Made by a program: the position numbers and the translations under genes. A stretch of DNA of 64,000 bases. It comes from Hanleya hanleyi (lineage: Eukaryota > Mollusca > Polyplacophora > Lepidopleurida > Hanleyidae). Below the pieces are notes generated by a model, which made no database searches, was not told the DNA's origin, and was given only the letters and a program-made list of their open reading frames with translations. This document shows, one piece after another, positions 29,001-44,000 of this stretch. Position 1 is the stretch's first letter. The number at the start of each line of letters is the position of its first letter. The stretch spans positions 1-64,000 of the forward strand of contig JAVTVY010025348.1 of NCBI GenBank assembly GCA_036873755.1. Direction: 5' to 3'.

Positions 29001-32000
29001 GGCCTGGCACGTTGCCGTATTAGTCTTTGGGATAGAAAAGGTACATTTTAACAGATTATGTTAGGTTAAATAAAAGCTTAAAGATGCATACATGTACATG
29101 CACTGTAATGAATTATCAAACTCATTATTAGGGAATTAGTTAGTCTATTAATTTTGAGTAATTAGTTGATACAATACGAATGAGTAGGAACTGCCATATG
29201 TGTTACGCCTAATTTACAGATTACTCTCCTTGACACCGCTCCCCCATCAGTTGTATTCATGTGTAATTTCACTGTAAAACAGTATGTACAGTATTTTAAT
29301 GTTGCGGCGCTAGCAGCTCACAGCCCATCGACATATATTCATTCTTGTTATGAGCTTGTACAGGTACATGCACAAAACTTAAATTGGCACCACTAATACT
29401 TTTTTGTCGCAAAACCTAGACTATAGCTGAATCTCAAATGTGACCATATGTCATCTGAATTAAAAACAGTATTGTTTAACATGCACATCTGTACAAAACT
29501 TAATGATAGAGGAAGTGTGCTATCCCTCATACTAAAGCATGGCACACTGTTTATAGGCCTACACCTTCCACCAGATACCAGCACTCCTATTGAGACATAA
29601 AGCTTTTAGCAGGTTTTTATGGCTTCATGCTTGTGCGCACATGCACCAGTAAAACAGTGATTGAAAAGCTGGACATCTTGGCTGCTCTTGTTTATGCACA
29701 ATCATACATGTATGTGTATGTTGCATGTCCAATGTGAACACTGTCCTACATACCCCACAGTTTGACCTACTGAGTATGGTACTCCACCCCATTCAGCTTT
29801 AATAGTAGTCTATTGGTTTTACTATATACACATTTGTGCACCTGTATTTATCTTCTATCTGGACCAGTTTACACACCATGAAACCCTATTGGGAACCTGT
29901 GTTGTTGGATTAAAAATATCGGAATTTTCTGTAGTAGAAAACAATTTTGTGTAGTGAACCCAACCAATTGAATTAGTAGAAGCACAATGATACAGAGCTT
30001 TCCTTTGAAATGAAGAAAAGGGTTAACTACGATTCTTGAATTTTAATCTGTCTGTATTGTACTTCGGAATCTTCAACATGTTAAATTTTGCACTTCAACT
30101 CTCTCTGCTGGGGTTATCTGTGAAGGCTGTTAACATTGAAATGCTCTCCAATTGCCCCCTGTAGCTTTAAACCATGGCCAGGTTAATGACACCTTTACCC
30201 TACTTTACACAAACCCAGTATCACCTCACAGTATATCATGTTTAAAATATTCAGTTAATTCAACCAGCTTTCATTTCAGTTTGTCTAACTTCCTGTCTAT
30301 TTTCTGAATTGCAAATGTCCCTGAAACTGTGAACAGGAGACAGTGAATGATATTATGTGTATAATTGGTAACCCAATACTTGGTCCCTCCTCCACCCCTA
30401 ATCCCCTCAGAACTGTCCCAAACCTCTATGGAGACTGATGGACAAACAGCTTGCTTTTATGGCCGTCCTCCATGATTATGGTCGTTTAATTTCCTTGCAC
30501 ACACAACATTCATGGAATTGGAAAGAATTTTACTGGTTTGAAGAGATAATAATTATCTAAGATCTTTTTTGGAAATTTCAGCCTCCTAGAATTCAAGAAA
30601 ATTTATCATACTTTTTTATTTCAAATTCTGTCAGAGGGTTTCAGATAATATTCCAATACCTAGAACCTCCTTTTATTAATCACACCAATTCTCCTCTAGA
30701 ATTCTGTCATATTGTTGATTTGAATCATTATCCTGAAACAAGGGACTCCGGAACAAATGGCACTCTCTACCACTACAATGCAAGTGCATGTGCCATTATT
30801 CAAAGACACTGACGAGGTGCCTATTAGTAAACCAGGTTTTCTCACACAAAAACTTCTCAAAACTGTTACAAATTAATAGTCAGTGGACTAAGTAATGTTT
30901 GAAATAATATACACAAGGTCAATTCAGAGGAATTGTTTTAGTAGTTTTCCCGCAAAATCGATGTATTTCCGAAATAGCCATAATAGCAATGTTGCACATT
31001 CTTGGACCCCCTAAAAAGTTGGTTATTCAACTGGGACCCAGGCGCGACCTAAATCGGCTTTGGACACGAAAAGTACACCCAAGCTGCTTCCTGAATAGCA
31101 GATTTCTCTCCCCGATTTTCAATTCAAAATATTATCTATTTGTTCAAAAAAGCTTAAAAAAACTATAAAAAAATCCAGCCCCAAGCTGACCCGTACATTT
31201 CTAGTCATACAGACAGATCAATGTCCTGCTGAGTTCAGTGCTCATTCTACACTTGTGGTTTCATGACCTTCATTAACTGAACCATCTGTTCATATTGATT
31301 GATACCATTGATATCCATTGTTGTACATGGTGAAGGGCTGGTGTTGCTGTCATAGCAATGAACTTGGGCCAATAACCAGACTCAATGAAACTCTCCTTCT
31401 TCAATTGCTTCAAAGTGGTTGTACATAATCTACAATCTAACTTGAGATAATGTTACTGCACAGTAATACAATCACAGGGGTCAATCATTAGTTCGGCATT
31501 TAATGTGTATATTTTACTGGCTGTGAGAGGGAATACTATTAACAATATGCTTGTTTTCCCGAAAGCCAACACGGTTTGCCGGACAAACGACGGTTTGCGA
31601 GACGAACTGCTGCTTTCGACAAACTTTGATATTAAGGACTTCGTGAATATAAAACTAGCAAAATTTTCGTATTTCAATCCAGCAAGCATCCTACATTCTA
31701 TTTTTATGAATGTGAAAATCAGGGCTCTCAAGGAGAGGCGAGCGATCACTCGTGCGCGCCTCCTGCTCGCCTGAAATCAAAAAATGGCGAGTGGTTCACC
31801 ACTCGCCTGTTTTCGTCGATCAGAATAAAATTTAATGACACCTTCAGCTGTTGCTGTCAAGTTCTTGACTTCCAAGATATCTCGTTCATCATTGGCACGT
31901 TTCATAGGTCAGAATAATATTTAATGACACCTTCAGCTGTCGTAAAATTCTTGGTTTCGTAAAGATCTTGTTGTTCAGCAATTTCGGAAGGCTTCCCGCC

Positions 32001-35000
32001 ATTTCCGCTTCATGTGTTTGTGCAAAAAGTATAACCCTGTGTCGGAACGAAATTACAGGTAGACTGGTTGCCTCCCTTGTATTTCCATACAGACACGTTT
32101 TGAGCCGTGGGTTATGATTTCCAAAAATATAAAATCCGTCAAACACCACGGCTCAAACCACCATGGCATCACGCCGTTTTAAACATTACATGTAGTTTCC
32201 GATTTTGTTTAACATTACATCACTGCGTTTTAAACATTAGTTTTCGATTTTGATTTACTCTCGATGTTACGCGGACTTGACTTTCGTCCCACGATCAAGT
32301 CCATGCTTTTCATTGATCTCACGCAATTCCGGTGCCAAGCACGCGTGCGTTTTCGTTCCTGACAATTTTGTAACTGTTAGCAAGATGTTAGCGGAAAATT
32401 GCACGATGTCGATTCCGAAAGGAAAGCCGATAGAACTATCAACGTACCTAAAATGGGGAGAGGAACTTACATCAGCGTTCCGAATTAAAGAAGACTACAA
32501 CACCGTTCAGAACCGCTCATATGTGACCCACATATTCTGTAATGTACTTGTAGAAGTAATTTCAGCATTTCACTCGCCTCAGGAATTTCTCAGGCCAGTG
32601 ATAAAAGCACTCGCCTCACTCGCCTAAGCTTAACTTCAGGCGAGTGACGAATCACTCGCCTTCATTTTGCTCCTTGAGAGCCCTGAAAATCCTGTGTCGT
32701 TAATCAGTTATATTCTCAGAATCCGTGTCACAGTTTTCATTAGATCCAAACCCATTTTTTTTTGTAACGGCTATAATTAAACAAATATTTTCATGATAAA
32801 TATGCTTTTTTGTAAATGCTAATTGTAGCCACACATTCCATGAAAAAGGTCAGCACTGTGGAGTGAGTGAGTGAAGAGGATTTAACGTCGCTTTGAACAT
32901 TATTTCAGTCATATCACGACGAACCAACTAAGCATCACCCAGCCAAGTTGCATTCCTGCTGCTTCAAAGAAGAAATCTTTGAAGCAGCATGGAACCAGAC
33001 AGCCTCCATCCACCCTATAAAACACTGAAGACAGCACACAAGACACAGACAGGACGCTTACATGGTGCAATAAAGACAAGTGATATTACAGTGCCATAGA
33101 CATCACATTATCAAGTTCCTGTTGCTTCTCAGCAAAATGCATTGAAGTACCAAGAAGGGTGAACCCATGGCATTTAAGATCACAAGACCACAACCTTAAT
33201 ATTTTCTGACATAGTTAAGAGAAGTAACCTACCACGAGCAGAATTTTTTTGCAGTTCTTTTGAATTTTAAGTTTATACTGCGGAAAATCTATTGTCATTT
33301 GTGACCCCTGACAATTAAGGCACTGGTATTGGTATAGGTCTTAGAAGGATACTTGGACTGACACCATAGTGTAGGCCTAATTAGGACTGTCATGCCCCAG
33401 TTACGGTGTAAAAACACCATACTTCAACAACTGTGAGACGATTGCATTGTCAGCTATTGTCAAACTTGATATTTAAATTGCATAAGTTCAGAATTGGCAT
33501 GAAATGCAAGATATACATTTATAGAGTTTGCTATCCTTAATACAACTGACAATGGTGTATAAATATGATGCTAAAATGAAACTCTCGCCTATTTTATCCG
33601 CATTCATTGGAGTTAATTTTATAGTTTCAATTATTAACCCTTTAAGAATGTTCTCATTTTTCAATAACGACAGATGTATGAACGTTTAATTTAATCACTT
33701 TCATCACACAATGGAAGCGAGACTAGCTCAAATGTAAATATTAATACATAACAGCGTACACTTGCGGAGTGCCATTATAGCGTACCAATATTTATTGATC
33801 ACCCGTTGTTGGTGTGCGTTTTTAGAACTGTTCCCCGTCAAACATGTTTTGTGTATAATATTGATCGGGTTTAGACGAAGATTGGATATCAAACAGAGCT
33901 GAATAATTTATAGACTGAGCCAGTTTATTATTGCAGCATTGCCAGACAGTTGCCTGGTTCGACCTGTGTAGAGGGGGTAGAAGGTCTCTTCTGATTAATG
34001 AAGTATGGCCATCTCACAGACTGGCTCTTTAATGACCAGAAACGGGATAATGAGGAAATGGTGTTCGTAACAGTTCTGAACTTGCCTACATTGAATACCC
34101 TGGCTTTGATTTCTTGGTGATTTATGGGGGGAGACTTAGACCCTTTCCTGACATTATACAGACTGCCAGTGGTTTCTCTGGTTTATTGCTTCATCACTGA
34201 TGAGGCTGGTGATAGTAAAGGGTTTCTGTTGTTTTAAAGTGCTCCATTGTGAAGGATTTGGTAAACAGTCATGGGAGAGTGAGTGTGTTCATTCTGCAGA
34301 ACAAAGTTTAAGGTCATGGTGGGTGAGAGGGAAAAGAAATATAGTTGGAACCTTAAAGAGGTAGTAGCGTGATTTTAGTTGTTCGGGTAAACTGAACAGC
34401 ATGATCACTTGCAACATTTGCCAAAAGATTTTCAAGTTTTGAAATCTCGTATTTCATATAGGGATCAATATTGTCAGATTCTTCAATTCGGTCTAGTGAA
34501 CAACATGAAAATGGGAAATGACTGAGATGACGTCGGATAACGTGATCAGGTATCCATGACGTCACATTAGAAGCAGTCACAGTGCGATAAAAGTTCTAAG
34601 ATCGAGTATGACGTTGCAAAGCATCACGCTCGGAATGCCAGTGCGCGTTTTCTGACGTCATCTCAGGCACTGGAGCCAAGTGCAGGTGCTGTTACGTTTT
34701 TCAGAGAATGTCAGAAGTGTGATTTCAATGCCCGTGATATTAAAAAATGAGGTCACAGAAACACGTTCACCATAGTTGCTTTCAACTACTGAATAACTTT
34801 TATCGAAATATGTTATTTGCTGAATATTTTTTAAATGACGCTTTTACCTCTTTAATGAAGAAAAAAGGAATAGCCACCATCAGTTGTTGGTTTTCACCAC
34901 TTGGCTCTTGGAGTCCCATGACTGGCATTCTGTTCATTACTTTCTTTTCTGGGCAATATTTTGGTTGCGCAGTCATGACGACAGAATTACATGGTATATT

Positions 35001-38000
35001 CTCAGCATTATGGAGATGTGCTATTTGCGACTATAACTATCAAGCTGCCACTTTTTGAATCCTATTCCAATTCTTAAAAAGGCCCAACTCAAACCATACA
35101 TAAACTCTGTGAGCTTAGGTCAGACTTTTGTTATCCCCCATCGGACCCCCGTCTGGGGATATAGAATCGCTGTTTGATTTTGAGGTCACTGGGGCAAAGG
35201 TCAAGGTCACTTGGACTAAAAAATCTGCAATAAAAGAGAGGGAAATCTCCAGTTCCAGTTTACGAATTGCTAGGAAACATTGGGTATCTTGGGGCAAAGA
35301 ATAACCTTATTTTATGTTTAGGTCAAAATGTCAAAGGTCAAGATCACTCAAGCCAGAGATCCTGTAAAAAAAAAAGAAAAAAAATCCTGTTCATCAAGCA
35401 GAGAATAACCCTATTAATTTTGAGGTCAAAATGTCAGATAACGGTCAAGGTCACCTAGGCCAGGAAATGTTTAGAAAAGTGGAAAATTGTGTTGTTGGGA
35501 CCAAATAGTAAAAAAAAAGTTCAGTCCTGGATAAAAAGGACATTTACATGCAGTTCATTTAGGGTTCATTGAATACACTACTTAGACAGAATTTGCTTTG
35601 TACATGTACCTATTATGTTACAGTAAGGTATTTTATTGGTGAGGTAACACAAAGGTTTCTGTCAGTGTGCCAACAATAATGTATTCTCCAGTTAGTGTAT
35701 GTGAGCTCTGTAATCGCTTGTATTGTCATATTAAGCTCTGGTATTTTAGTGCCAAGCTTTCCCCTTTCAATTTGGAAAGTCTATCATTATAACATTTATT
35801 ACTTATAACCTGTAATCAATAGACATGCAATAATAACGAGCGATTTAGCCATTCTTGAGTTACCTATGGTACTATTCTCTGTACCTCGGGTTAATTTCTC
35901 TATAAATGCTTGAGGCTACATTCTTATACCCATGATAGGAAACACTTTGATAGAATTCAGCTAGACCCTATAAGTGCTGTAATTGTGCCCCCTGCAGTTA
36001 AACACTTGTGAAAAATTAACTATTCCAGAATGCTACTGCTTCTCATGTTTATGGTCCTGTTACTTTGGCTGAATGAAATGGATTTGTATCTACACAGGCA
36101 CCACCAGCATCATTTTTAGCGCCGTTTAAACTCTTTTTATCGCCCACAGCAAAAAATAAATTTAAAAAGTTTTGTTTTTACACATTTCTCTCTCAAAGTT
36201 TCCAAGATAATACTGTTGAACATTGAGTTGTTTGATGTCCTGTTTTATTTGCAAGGAATAGTATTGTTAAAGGTCGAAGGCTGGCTCTACAGGTGACTCA
36301 CAGAACAGTGTTGGGTGCATGTAAACCATAATAAACTACTGCATCAAATTGGTCCAGGTGAATTTAGGATGTAACCTGAACCAAAAAGGTTCAGTTGAAT
36401 TTGGGATTTACCTGAACTGAAAAGGTTCATTTGAATTTAGGATTTACATGAACTGAAAAGGTTCAGGTGAATTTAGGATTTACCTGGGACTGAAAAAGTT
36501 CAGGTGAATTTTGGATTTACTGGAGCTGAAAAAGTTTGGGTGAATGTAGGATTTATCTGGACTGAAAAGGTTCAGGTGAATTTAGGATTTACCTGGACTG
36601 AAAAGGTTCGGGTGAATTTTGGATTTACATGGACTGAAAAAGTTCGGGTGAATTTTGGATTTACCTGAGCTGAAAAGGTTCATGTGAATATAGGATTTAT
36701 CTGGACTGAAATGATTCAGGTGAATTTAGGATTTACCTGGACTGAAAAGGTTCAGGTGAATTTTGGATTTACTTGGACTGAAAAGGTTCAGAGGTTTTTT
36801 TTTTTTTTTTCACCTAGACTTGTCCAGTTGAGATCTATTGGAAACAATGTACTGGAAGACTAGTGAATAATTCAGACGGGCTGGTTTTGTCTCTGTTTTG
36901 ACCTACTTGAATAACATATTCGGCATCATGTAAAGTTACAGTACCAGGTGATATTGTTAGCGTAGCTATGTACATGTACAGGTAGCAAATGTGAGAATGC
37001 AGACATTGTTTTATGGAGCATGAGATGCATCAGATGGACATTTCTTGCTTGAGTAGAAATATTGTCTCATTTAGAAAAAATGTTTATTGAAATGAAGTTA
37101 CTCTTTCTTGACGGAATATTGCATTCAGGCAGAGTGCTGGAGGGGCTAATGATTCATTTTCTGCACAAAAGGGAAATCAACCCTGAAGCAAAGTGTCTGT
37201 ATGTATGTAGGTACAGTCGGGAGTAAATGAGTGAGTTTTTGTACACTGGAAGTGTGGGAATAAATCCTGTTGGTATCTTACATTTACTAGAGGGATTTAA
37301 TGACCCACAAGAAGTAAATAATGCATACATCAAAATGTATCATACAAGAGAGATACATGTATATAAACATAGTAAAGACTGGGCTTGTGCCTATTGATCT
37401 CTACCCAAGGAAATTTTCTGTGTTGAGCAGTGCAGTGCAGGCCTTGCATTTTGACGGGGCCGATCGGCCCCGGCCCCGTGATCGACCCCGTGAGCACTTT
37501 TCACGGGGATTATTCATCGGCCCCGTCAAATCAGTCCAGTGAGTATATTCCCATATCTTCATGGAATAAATCTAATCCTTAGTACTGTGTCTTCTGTCTT
37601 GACGACTTGTGCTTGGGCCAAGAAAGAAAATATGTCTATTTTCCGGTTTAAATACCTGACCGAGTCTAAAAAAATCGTGCGAGTCTAATAATTTTATCAG
37701 CAAATTCCAACGAAATCACTACGAAGGCTGCGTTTTACAACAACAACAACCATAAAGCGGCGCGACTACTGTCAGCATACCGTAAAGTGTGACGTGACTG
37801 TAGAGCAGCATGGCATGGCGGTCGGTTGACGATCTTTTCAGCAAATAAAGCACCTACTTCTAGGTTGGGAATCGAGAAATCAGCAACGTGATTACGGTTC
37901 AGTCGACCTGATCATGTTTATCAGGACAATTTTAAACATATTCTCCATCAACTTCGAAAGAAATCAACTGATTTTATGGCTTGAAATGGCATTTGTTGAA

Positions 38001-41000
38001 GCAGTGTTTCGTGGACACGGTAATTTGCAAGTGGTTTCGTTTTCAGCGAAATCGGCGACGACACAGTCCAAGTCGCCGTCAAAGTCTAACCGACCGGTAC
38101 CATTTCTCCGCTAAAAAATCCAAAATTTCCCGACTGTTTTATTATGAATGCATTGCAATGAACCCCCAAGATTCAAGCAAGTAATAATTCTTTGTTTTTT
38201 TAGAAATGGCGTGTTCAAATCGTTGTACGATCCAGTCTCGTTTCTCAAATTGCTCGAATTAGATAGGCGCTGGTACAGATCTCCATGATGTTCAAATTAA
38301 TTTCCCATTTCATTTTATGGGATATGGACAAAACCCCAGTGGACAAAACACCAACGGACAAAACACCAGCGGACAAAACCCCAGTTGTCAATTTTTTTCT
38401 TCTGGCTTTTCCAGAAAATATGTGCACTATGGAAGGCACTGGAATTCCACATGGAATTTTGTATTTTTCACTAAAAATCCTTGAAATTTTACAGGGAAAT
38501 TTTATCATTCCTGAGGGGAAATCCTTGGAATATATTGTTTTGCATATCAAGTTAATAAATTAAAACGATACTCGTTTTAGTGGTAATTGAAAACAGCAGT
38601 CAAAACACATTATTGGCAATTCTTATTTCTACAATATCAGTAGGCTACAATAACTGGTTTCAGCAGAAGTCGTTGAAATATTAAGATTTGCTGGATCCAG
38701 TCAAGATAAAAATACCAACATGGAGGGTTTTTCTTTTATTCCTCTATTTTTTTGGTGATACCGGTACTTATAAGATCTTTTGAATATATGAAAATATGGG
38801 GGAATATATGTTATGAGGGTGAAAGGGGGGGGGGGCGATATGTCCTGGGAGAATATGTTAAAGTGGGTGGGAATGTTGTACAATCAAGAATAATTTGTAG
38901 AGCATTGTATATGGAACAGGAGTAGGCTACTGGACATCAAAATAAAATTTATTTCCAAACAAAGGTTTGGTTGATATATGACCAATAATACATTGTCATG
39001 TGGTGAAATTTGAAATCAGCCCCGGTGGCCAAAAATCAGCCCCGTGACCCTGCAAGACGGGGCCTATTGATCAGCCCCGTCTTATTTCTAGAATGCAAGG
39101 CCTGCAGTGATCACTAATTAACGTAGTAAAATCTTAAAATTCACCCCTTTCCTGTAGGGCTCACAAGTGGGAGGTCCTGGGGTTGATCACAAGACGAGTC
39201 ATACCTAACTCGTTGCTTCCTCACTTAGTGCTCAGCATAATGAGGATAGATCAAGGACAGGTTGGCCTGATGTCCGGATAATGTGACTGAGGGAAGCATC
39301 AGGTCTGGCCAAGCAGACAGAAAAAAGGGCGGCACTGGGCTGCTCTATCACATGTGAACACACCATCTTCATACATGTATGACTGAAAAATTTATGAAAG
39401 CCAAATTCATTAAATCCTATTCATTCACTACCTACATGTACCTTCCCCGACCGTAGTTCCATGATGCACCACTTTGGCGAGATCATTGCTACATTTTGAT
39501 AGAGAGTTTTTACCTGACGCGCCTTGTTGTTAAAGTTCACAGATAACTGAAGATTAAGGTGGTAAGTGGACATATTAGCTGAATACAATAAATTGCAGTG
39601 GCCATGTCTATTGAAGGTTAATGATGGCCTGAGGCTAGCATTGCTTTTGATTAATGTCTGTGGGCTTTCGGAGAGTTGAGAAGTTTGCCCTATCTTTGTC
39701 TTCCCAGGGAGTGAGAATTGGTTAGAGAAATATAGCAGGGATCTATGGAATTGTAGTCTGGTCTTAGGATTGTCATGATTATAGCAGGGATGTGTTTCAT
39801 TGATGGAGTATGACCCAGTGCTGCCCAGTTATCATATCAGTTATGTTCAGGTTTGTCTATCAATCACACAGGCTATTGAGATAGTCCAGTCTTTCGGCCT
39901 CGCTTACCTTCTGTAGCTGTTAGGTAAAACATTATGTCGAGGGTTTGAGGGATTTCAGGGCACTGACGAGTATTTGCTCATGGTACTCCAATTTTGTGAT
40001 GTTCTATTTCATTGGAATCCAGCAATAGTCTGGAGAAGTTGTGCAACTCTCACATTCAGCAATTGCCGAGGTGAATGCTGTGGCATGATCAATTCACCTC
40101 AGCAATTTTTAACATGGTGCTAAATGGGAATTATTCTGATGCCATGTGATTTTTACTGAGGAGAGATTTCCTAATTGTGAGGGCTGGTTGTGTAGGGGCG
40201 GGGGCTTTGAATTGCATGGAAAAAAAAATGATAGTGAGGACTGAATTTGTTCATGTATGTAGAATTCAATGTACAGGAATTCATATCGTTCTCATGATTT
40301 CAGAATTTGCTGCTGAAAAGAGTTACAATGGATGAACTCAAGAACAGAGATTTTGAGAGCTGTGCTGTAGTTATATAGTTACAAGATACGGTATTGTCTG
40401 TCTCCATGCTGTGTGCAAGTCATAAGATAGAGCAGCTAGGTCTGTTGGAAAATCAGTCCAAAAATCCCGGTGCAAATAAAGAATAGACTTATGATTATCT
40501 GTGTACAAAGTGGTTTATGTTAGAATGTAGAATCAGGGATAGTTGGTGCAAATTATCACATATTTATTTTCGTGTAAGATCTTCCCATCTGCCAGAATTG
40601 TATAGGAGTGCTCAATGGGAACAATGATGTATTGTTGAAACATGTTCCTTGATTTTCTGGCCTTCATATAACCTTATTGCAAATAAGTCTGTTTGTGATA
40701 TTTGAAATAAATGGGAATATGTGATCTGCCAATGTAATCATGCGACAATTTAATAGTGAGATTATAAACTATTATCACTCAATTAGATGCAGAACCAGAT
40801 GATGATGTTGTTGAGTGGTTACATAATTCTTTCCGAGATTATATTGTGCAGTCCAAGTGCAGCTCCAAGTGCCCCATAAATTCTCCATGCTGTTGATCAT
40901 TAGCCATGATCGTGTTAAATGTTTCTGTATAATTGTCCAATAAACCGAGCGAGGCTGTCAATATTTTCATCTAAACATCAAGATATTTGGACAACAAATC

Positions 41001-44000
41001 GCATGAGCGACATGTGGACGGCCTATTAATTTTGTTTTCAGTGTAAATTGGCTGTAGATGTGGAATGTTTATAAGGAGCTATGAAACCCTCCCACTGCGT
41101 GGCTGAGGACATAATTTATAAGTTGCCCAGTAGAATTCTTCAAGGAAGGGAGATCAGCTAGGGTCTCTGTATCCCTCCTAAAGCATATGTGATGTGGGGA
41201 CATAGGATGTTATGGTGGATGGCTTCGATAACCTCTTGATTAAATATTCCTTTACCTGTCACCTCCCAACTGAACTAGAACCCCCTTCTCCAGTCCATCA
41301 TTTTTGACGGGGAGTGATTTCTTCTGCTCCCCTCAGCCCCCCTAAAAGCTGATCGAGGGGAGCAAATAATTGCAACCCTCGACAATGCTCAAAATAAGGG
41401 GTATTTACCTGCACAAATGAATCTAGATTTTCTGCTGTGCAAGTATAATTGTATTTGATATAGAAGGGTGCACACTTCAGCCAAATTTACATGTACATGT
41501 AAATATTTTGTTTCATTCGAGCCATGCTCGATTCCAGAAAGAGAAAAAAATGTTTGATGGAAAACTCCAATTAGAAATTACTTAATGAAATCTCTTTTTG
41601 ATCCTGCTGCAAAAACTGTAATCTCATGCCAAATTCTTTCCCTAGAAGACTCTGCCACATGGCTACTTTAGTATGCATGAAGTACAATACAGTACAGAAG
41701 CACTGTCAACGAGCCCAGATGTAATGAAAAGAATTTAAATCATGAAACTTTCTTTTATCACAATTTTTTTTTGCAGATGTATATTGTGACACTTTGTGAG
41801 ACCATTCACTATTAAAAACAACTTTTGGTGAACATAGTGGTGATAAATCTTCTTTTTTTTTCATGCAAAATCAGCGAATACAAATCACTCTCCTCACAGA
41901 ATTGAGGTGTGATTTATTGCTCTCCTTCGATTTCCAAAAATAATGCACAGCTTGTTAGATACATGTAGTACTGGGTGCTTGTAGAATAGGATTTCAACTC
42001 CCTTCAGTGAAAACGTTGAACCCTTAAGTTTCCTTGTACTTCAGCCCTCGCAATCCAGAAATTTGCCTCGGCAGAAAATGTTGTAAAATTACATTATCCT
42101 CCATTCAGCCCCATGTTAAAAATGGCCGAGGCAAACTCCATTTGCTTCAGCTTTTTCCGTTGGCAATGCCGAATGCCGATGCCAATTGCGAGGGCTGCAC
42201 TGGAACAATGCAGTATTGCTCAATGTCATTTCATAAAACAAATTGGAAAATGAAGAATTATCATCTATGCAAAAAAAAAAAAACGAAATTCTATTACGTG
42301 TAAAAGTTGCATTTATAATCTTTGTTTTCCCATATGTTAACTCATTCGATTGACCAGACCTCGGGGTGTTAGCCGGGATATAAAATCTGCCTGTCCAAAT
42401 ATCACATTTTGCTACATTTGGACAGACTACTTCCCTATTGTTCCTATCTCTCCCATGTTAAATTTGTGAATTCTTGCCTGTCCAAATTTGGAATTGCCCC
42501 ATCCAATAGACAAGTGAACGGGTTCTGGCTAACGTCATGTCAATTCTTGTTTATGAAATCCAGCCCAGGTAATAATTTCAATGATCGAGAGACCGACTGT
42601 TCCCAGATCGTACATGTACCTGTATTCAATTGTATCAATGTGAGTCATTCATACCCCACACTCCCATAGAATGGGCCATACTGGTCTCTGACAAGTTAAT
42701 CGTCCAGTATTCACAGATCAAGGCTACTTAATACCGGTAATCGGCCTCTAGAGCTTTCATCTTACACATTTAGACCTTTTATGCGGCCATTGTAAGGATT
42801 TTGATAATGTCAGAACTTAACCCCAAAGAACATTGAAGACGGGGAAATGAAAAAAAATATCCCAGTATTGATGTCGCTAGTAGTATTATTAAGTTGGATA
42901 AATGTCGATATTTGTGCTAAAGAAAACATGTAATTTGTGGGGTTAAAAGCACTTGGGTCAGCTTTGGGATTATATGCATGTGGACTTCACTAGGATAGCT
43001 ATATCTTCATGGAAAAGAATTTTGCATTTTATTTATGCACCATACTGTAGGGGCATAAAAAAGGTCATGCATGCATGCACATGTTTGCTTTACTTGGGTT
43101 ACGGACAAGGTATGCAAGGGTGTAGACATTTGTAGGAAGCCTTGTCAAAATATTACTGGTGTTGAGATAGGGCAGGGATATGACCAGTGTTACTGTTAGA
43201 GGATGACTCACATTGAGAGAGAGAGAGTGAGTGACAGACATAAAAGTACAACAAACCTCCCTGTAGATGTTATCATGTCACCTCTGTCACTGTCTGATAT
43301 CTTCACTTGAAGAGGAACTCTCAACAAACAGGAAGAGTTGAGAGTGAATTCTTGGCTGTGTGGAGGTTGAAGGAGTGGCAGTGCTCAAAATGACGCCCTG
43401 TGAATGGCTAAAAGCAGGCCAAAGTCTGGGTTTGCAGGCCACCTTGAGATGAACAACTTAAAAAAAAAAAAAAAAAAGCAGACCATTTCAAAGAATTGCC
43501 AAGAATTTATCAATGTTTTTTGCATAGCTATGGGCAGATGTTCTAATCTCGCACAGTGAATCCCCAAAAATACCAATTTCAAAGCAATGTGAGTGCTCCT
43601 GATAATATTCGTTATGCAATTTTTGTTATTCACATGTACATTGTCAGGTATAGTCAATCAATCAATCAGTTCAATCCTCAATCGAAGTCGGGCATAAGAG
43701 GTTATATAAGAAGCAAATAGATAGGTACATATTTAAAGCTTATAGTGTCAAACAAAGCCCTGATGTACATGTACGGCATCTACCTGTGTCACACTGGTTT
43801 CACTTTCTCTATTGTGTACAGTTGGAGTGTAGTTCAGAACATTTGTGTGATAACCCACATGTATGGATTATGAATATTAATAAACAATTTAGGTAATCTG
43901 TTTGTTTAACAGTGTATATAGCACTTATAAGGCCTACCATCCTAAATAAGTAATATGATGTAATTGTCTCGTTCATACATACATCTAGTATTCCTGCTGA

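Noticed and set aside
31505..31774. Possible nested exon ([17 protein letters not shown])
   Set aside because: No splice sites in register, no known family, and the antisense frame is equally open.
36354..36800. CRISPR-like regular repeats (also at 44508)
   Set aside because: Units are directly adjacent with no unique spacers and lie in an animal intron, so they are minisatellites.
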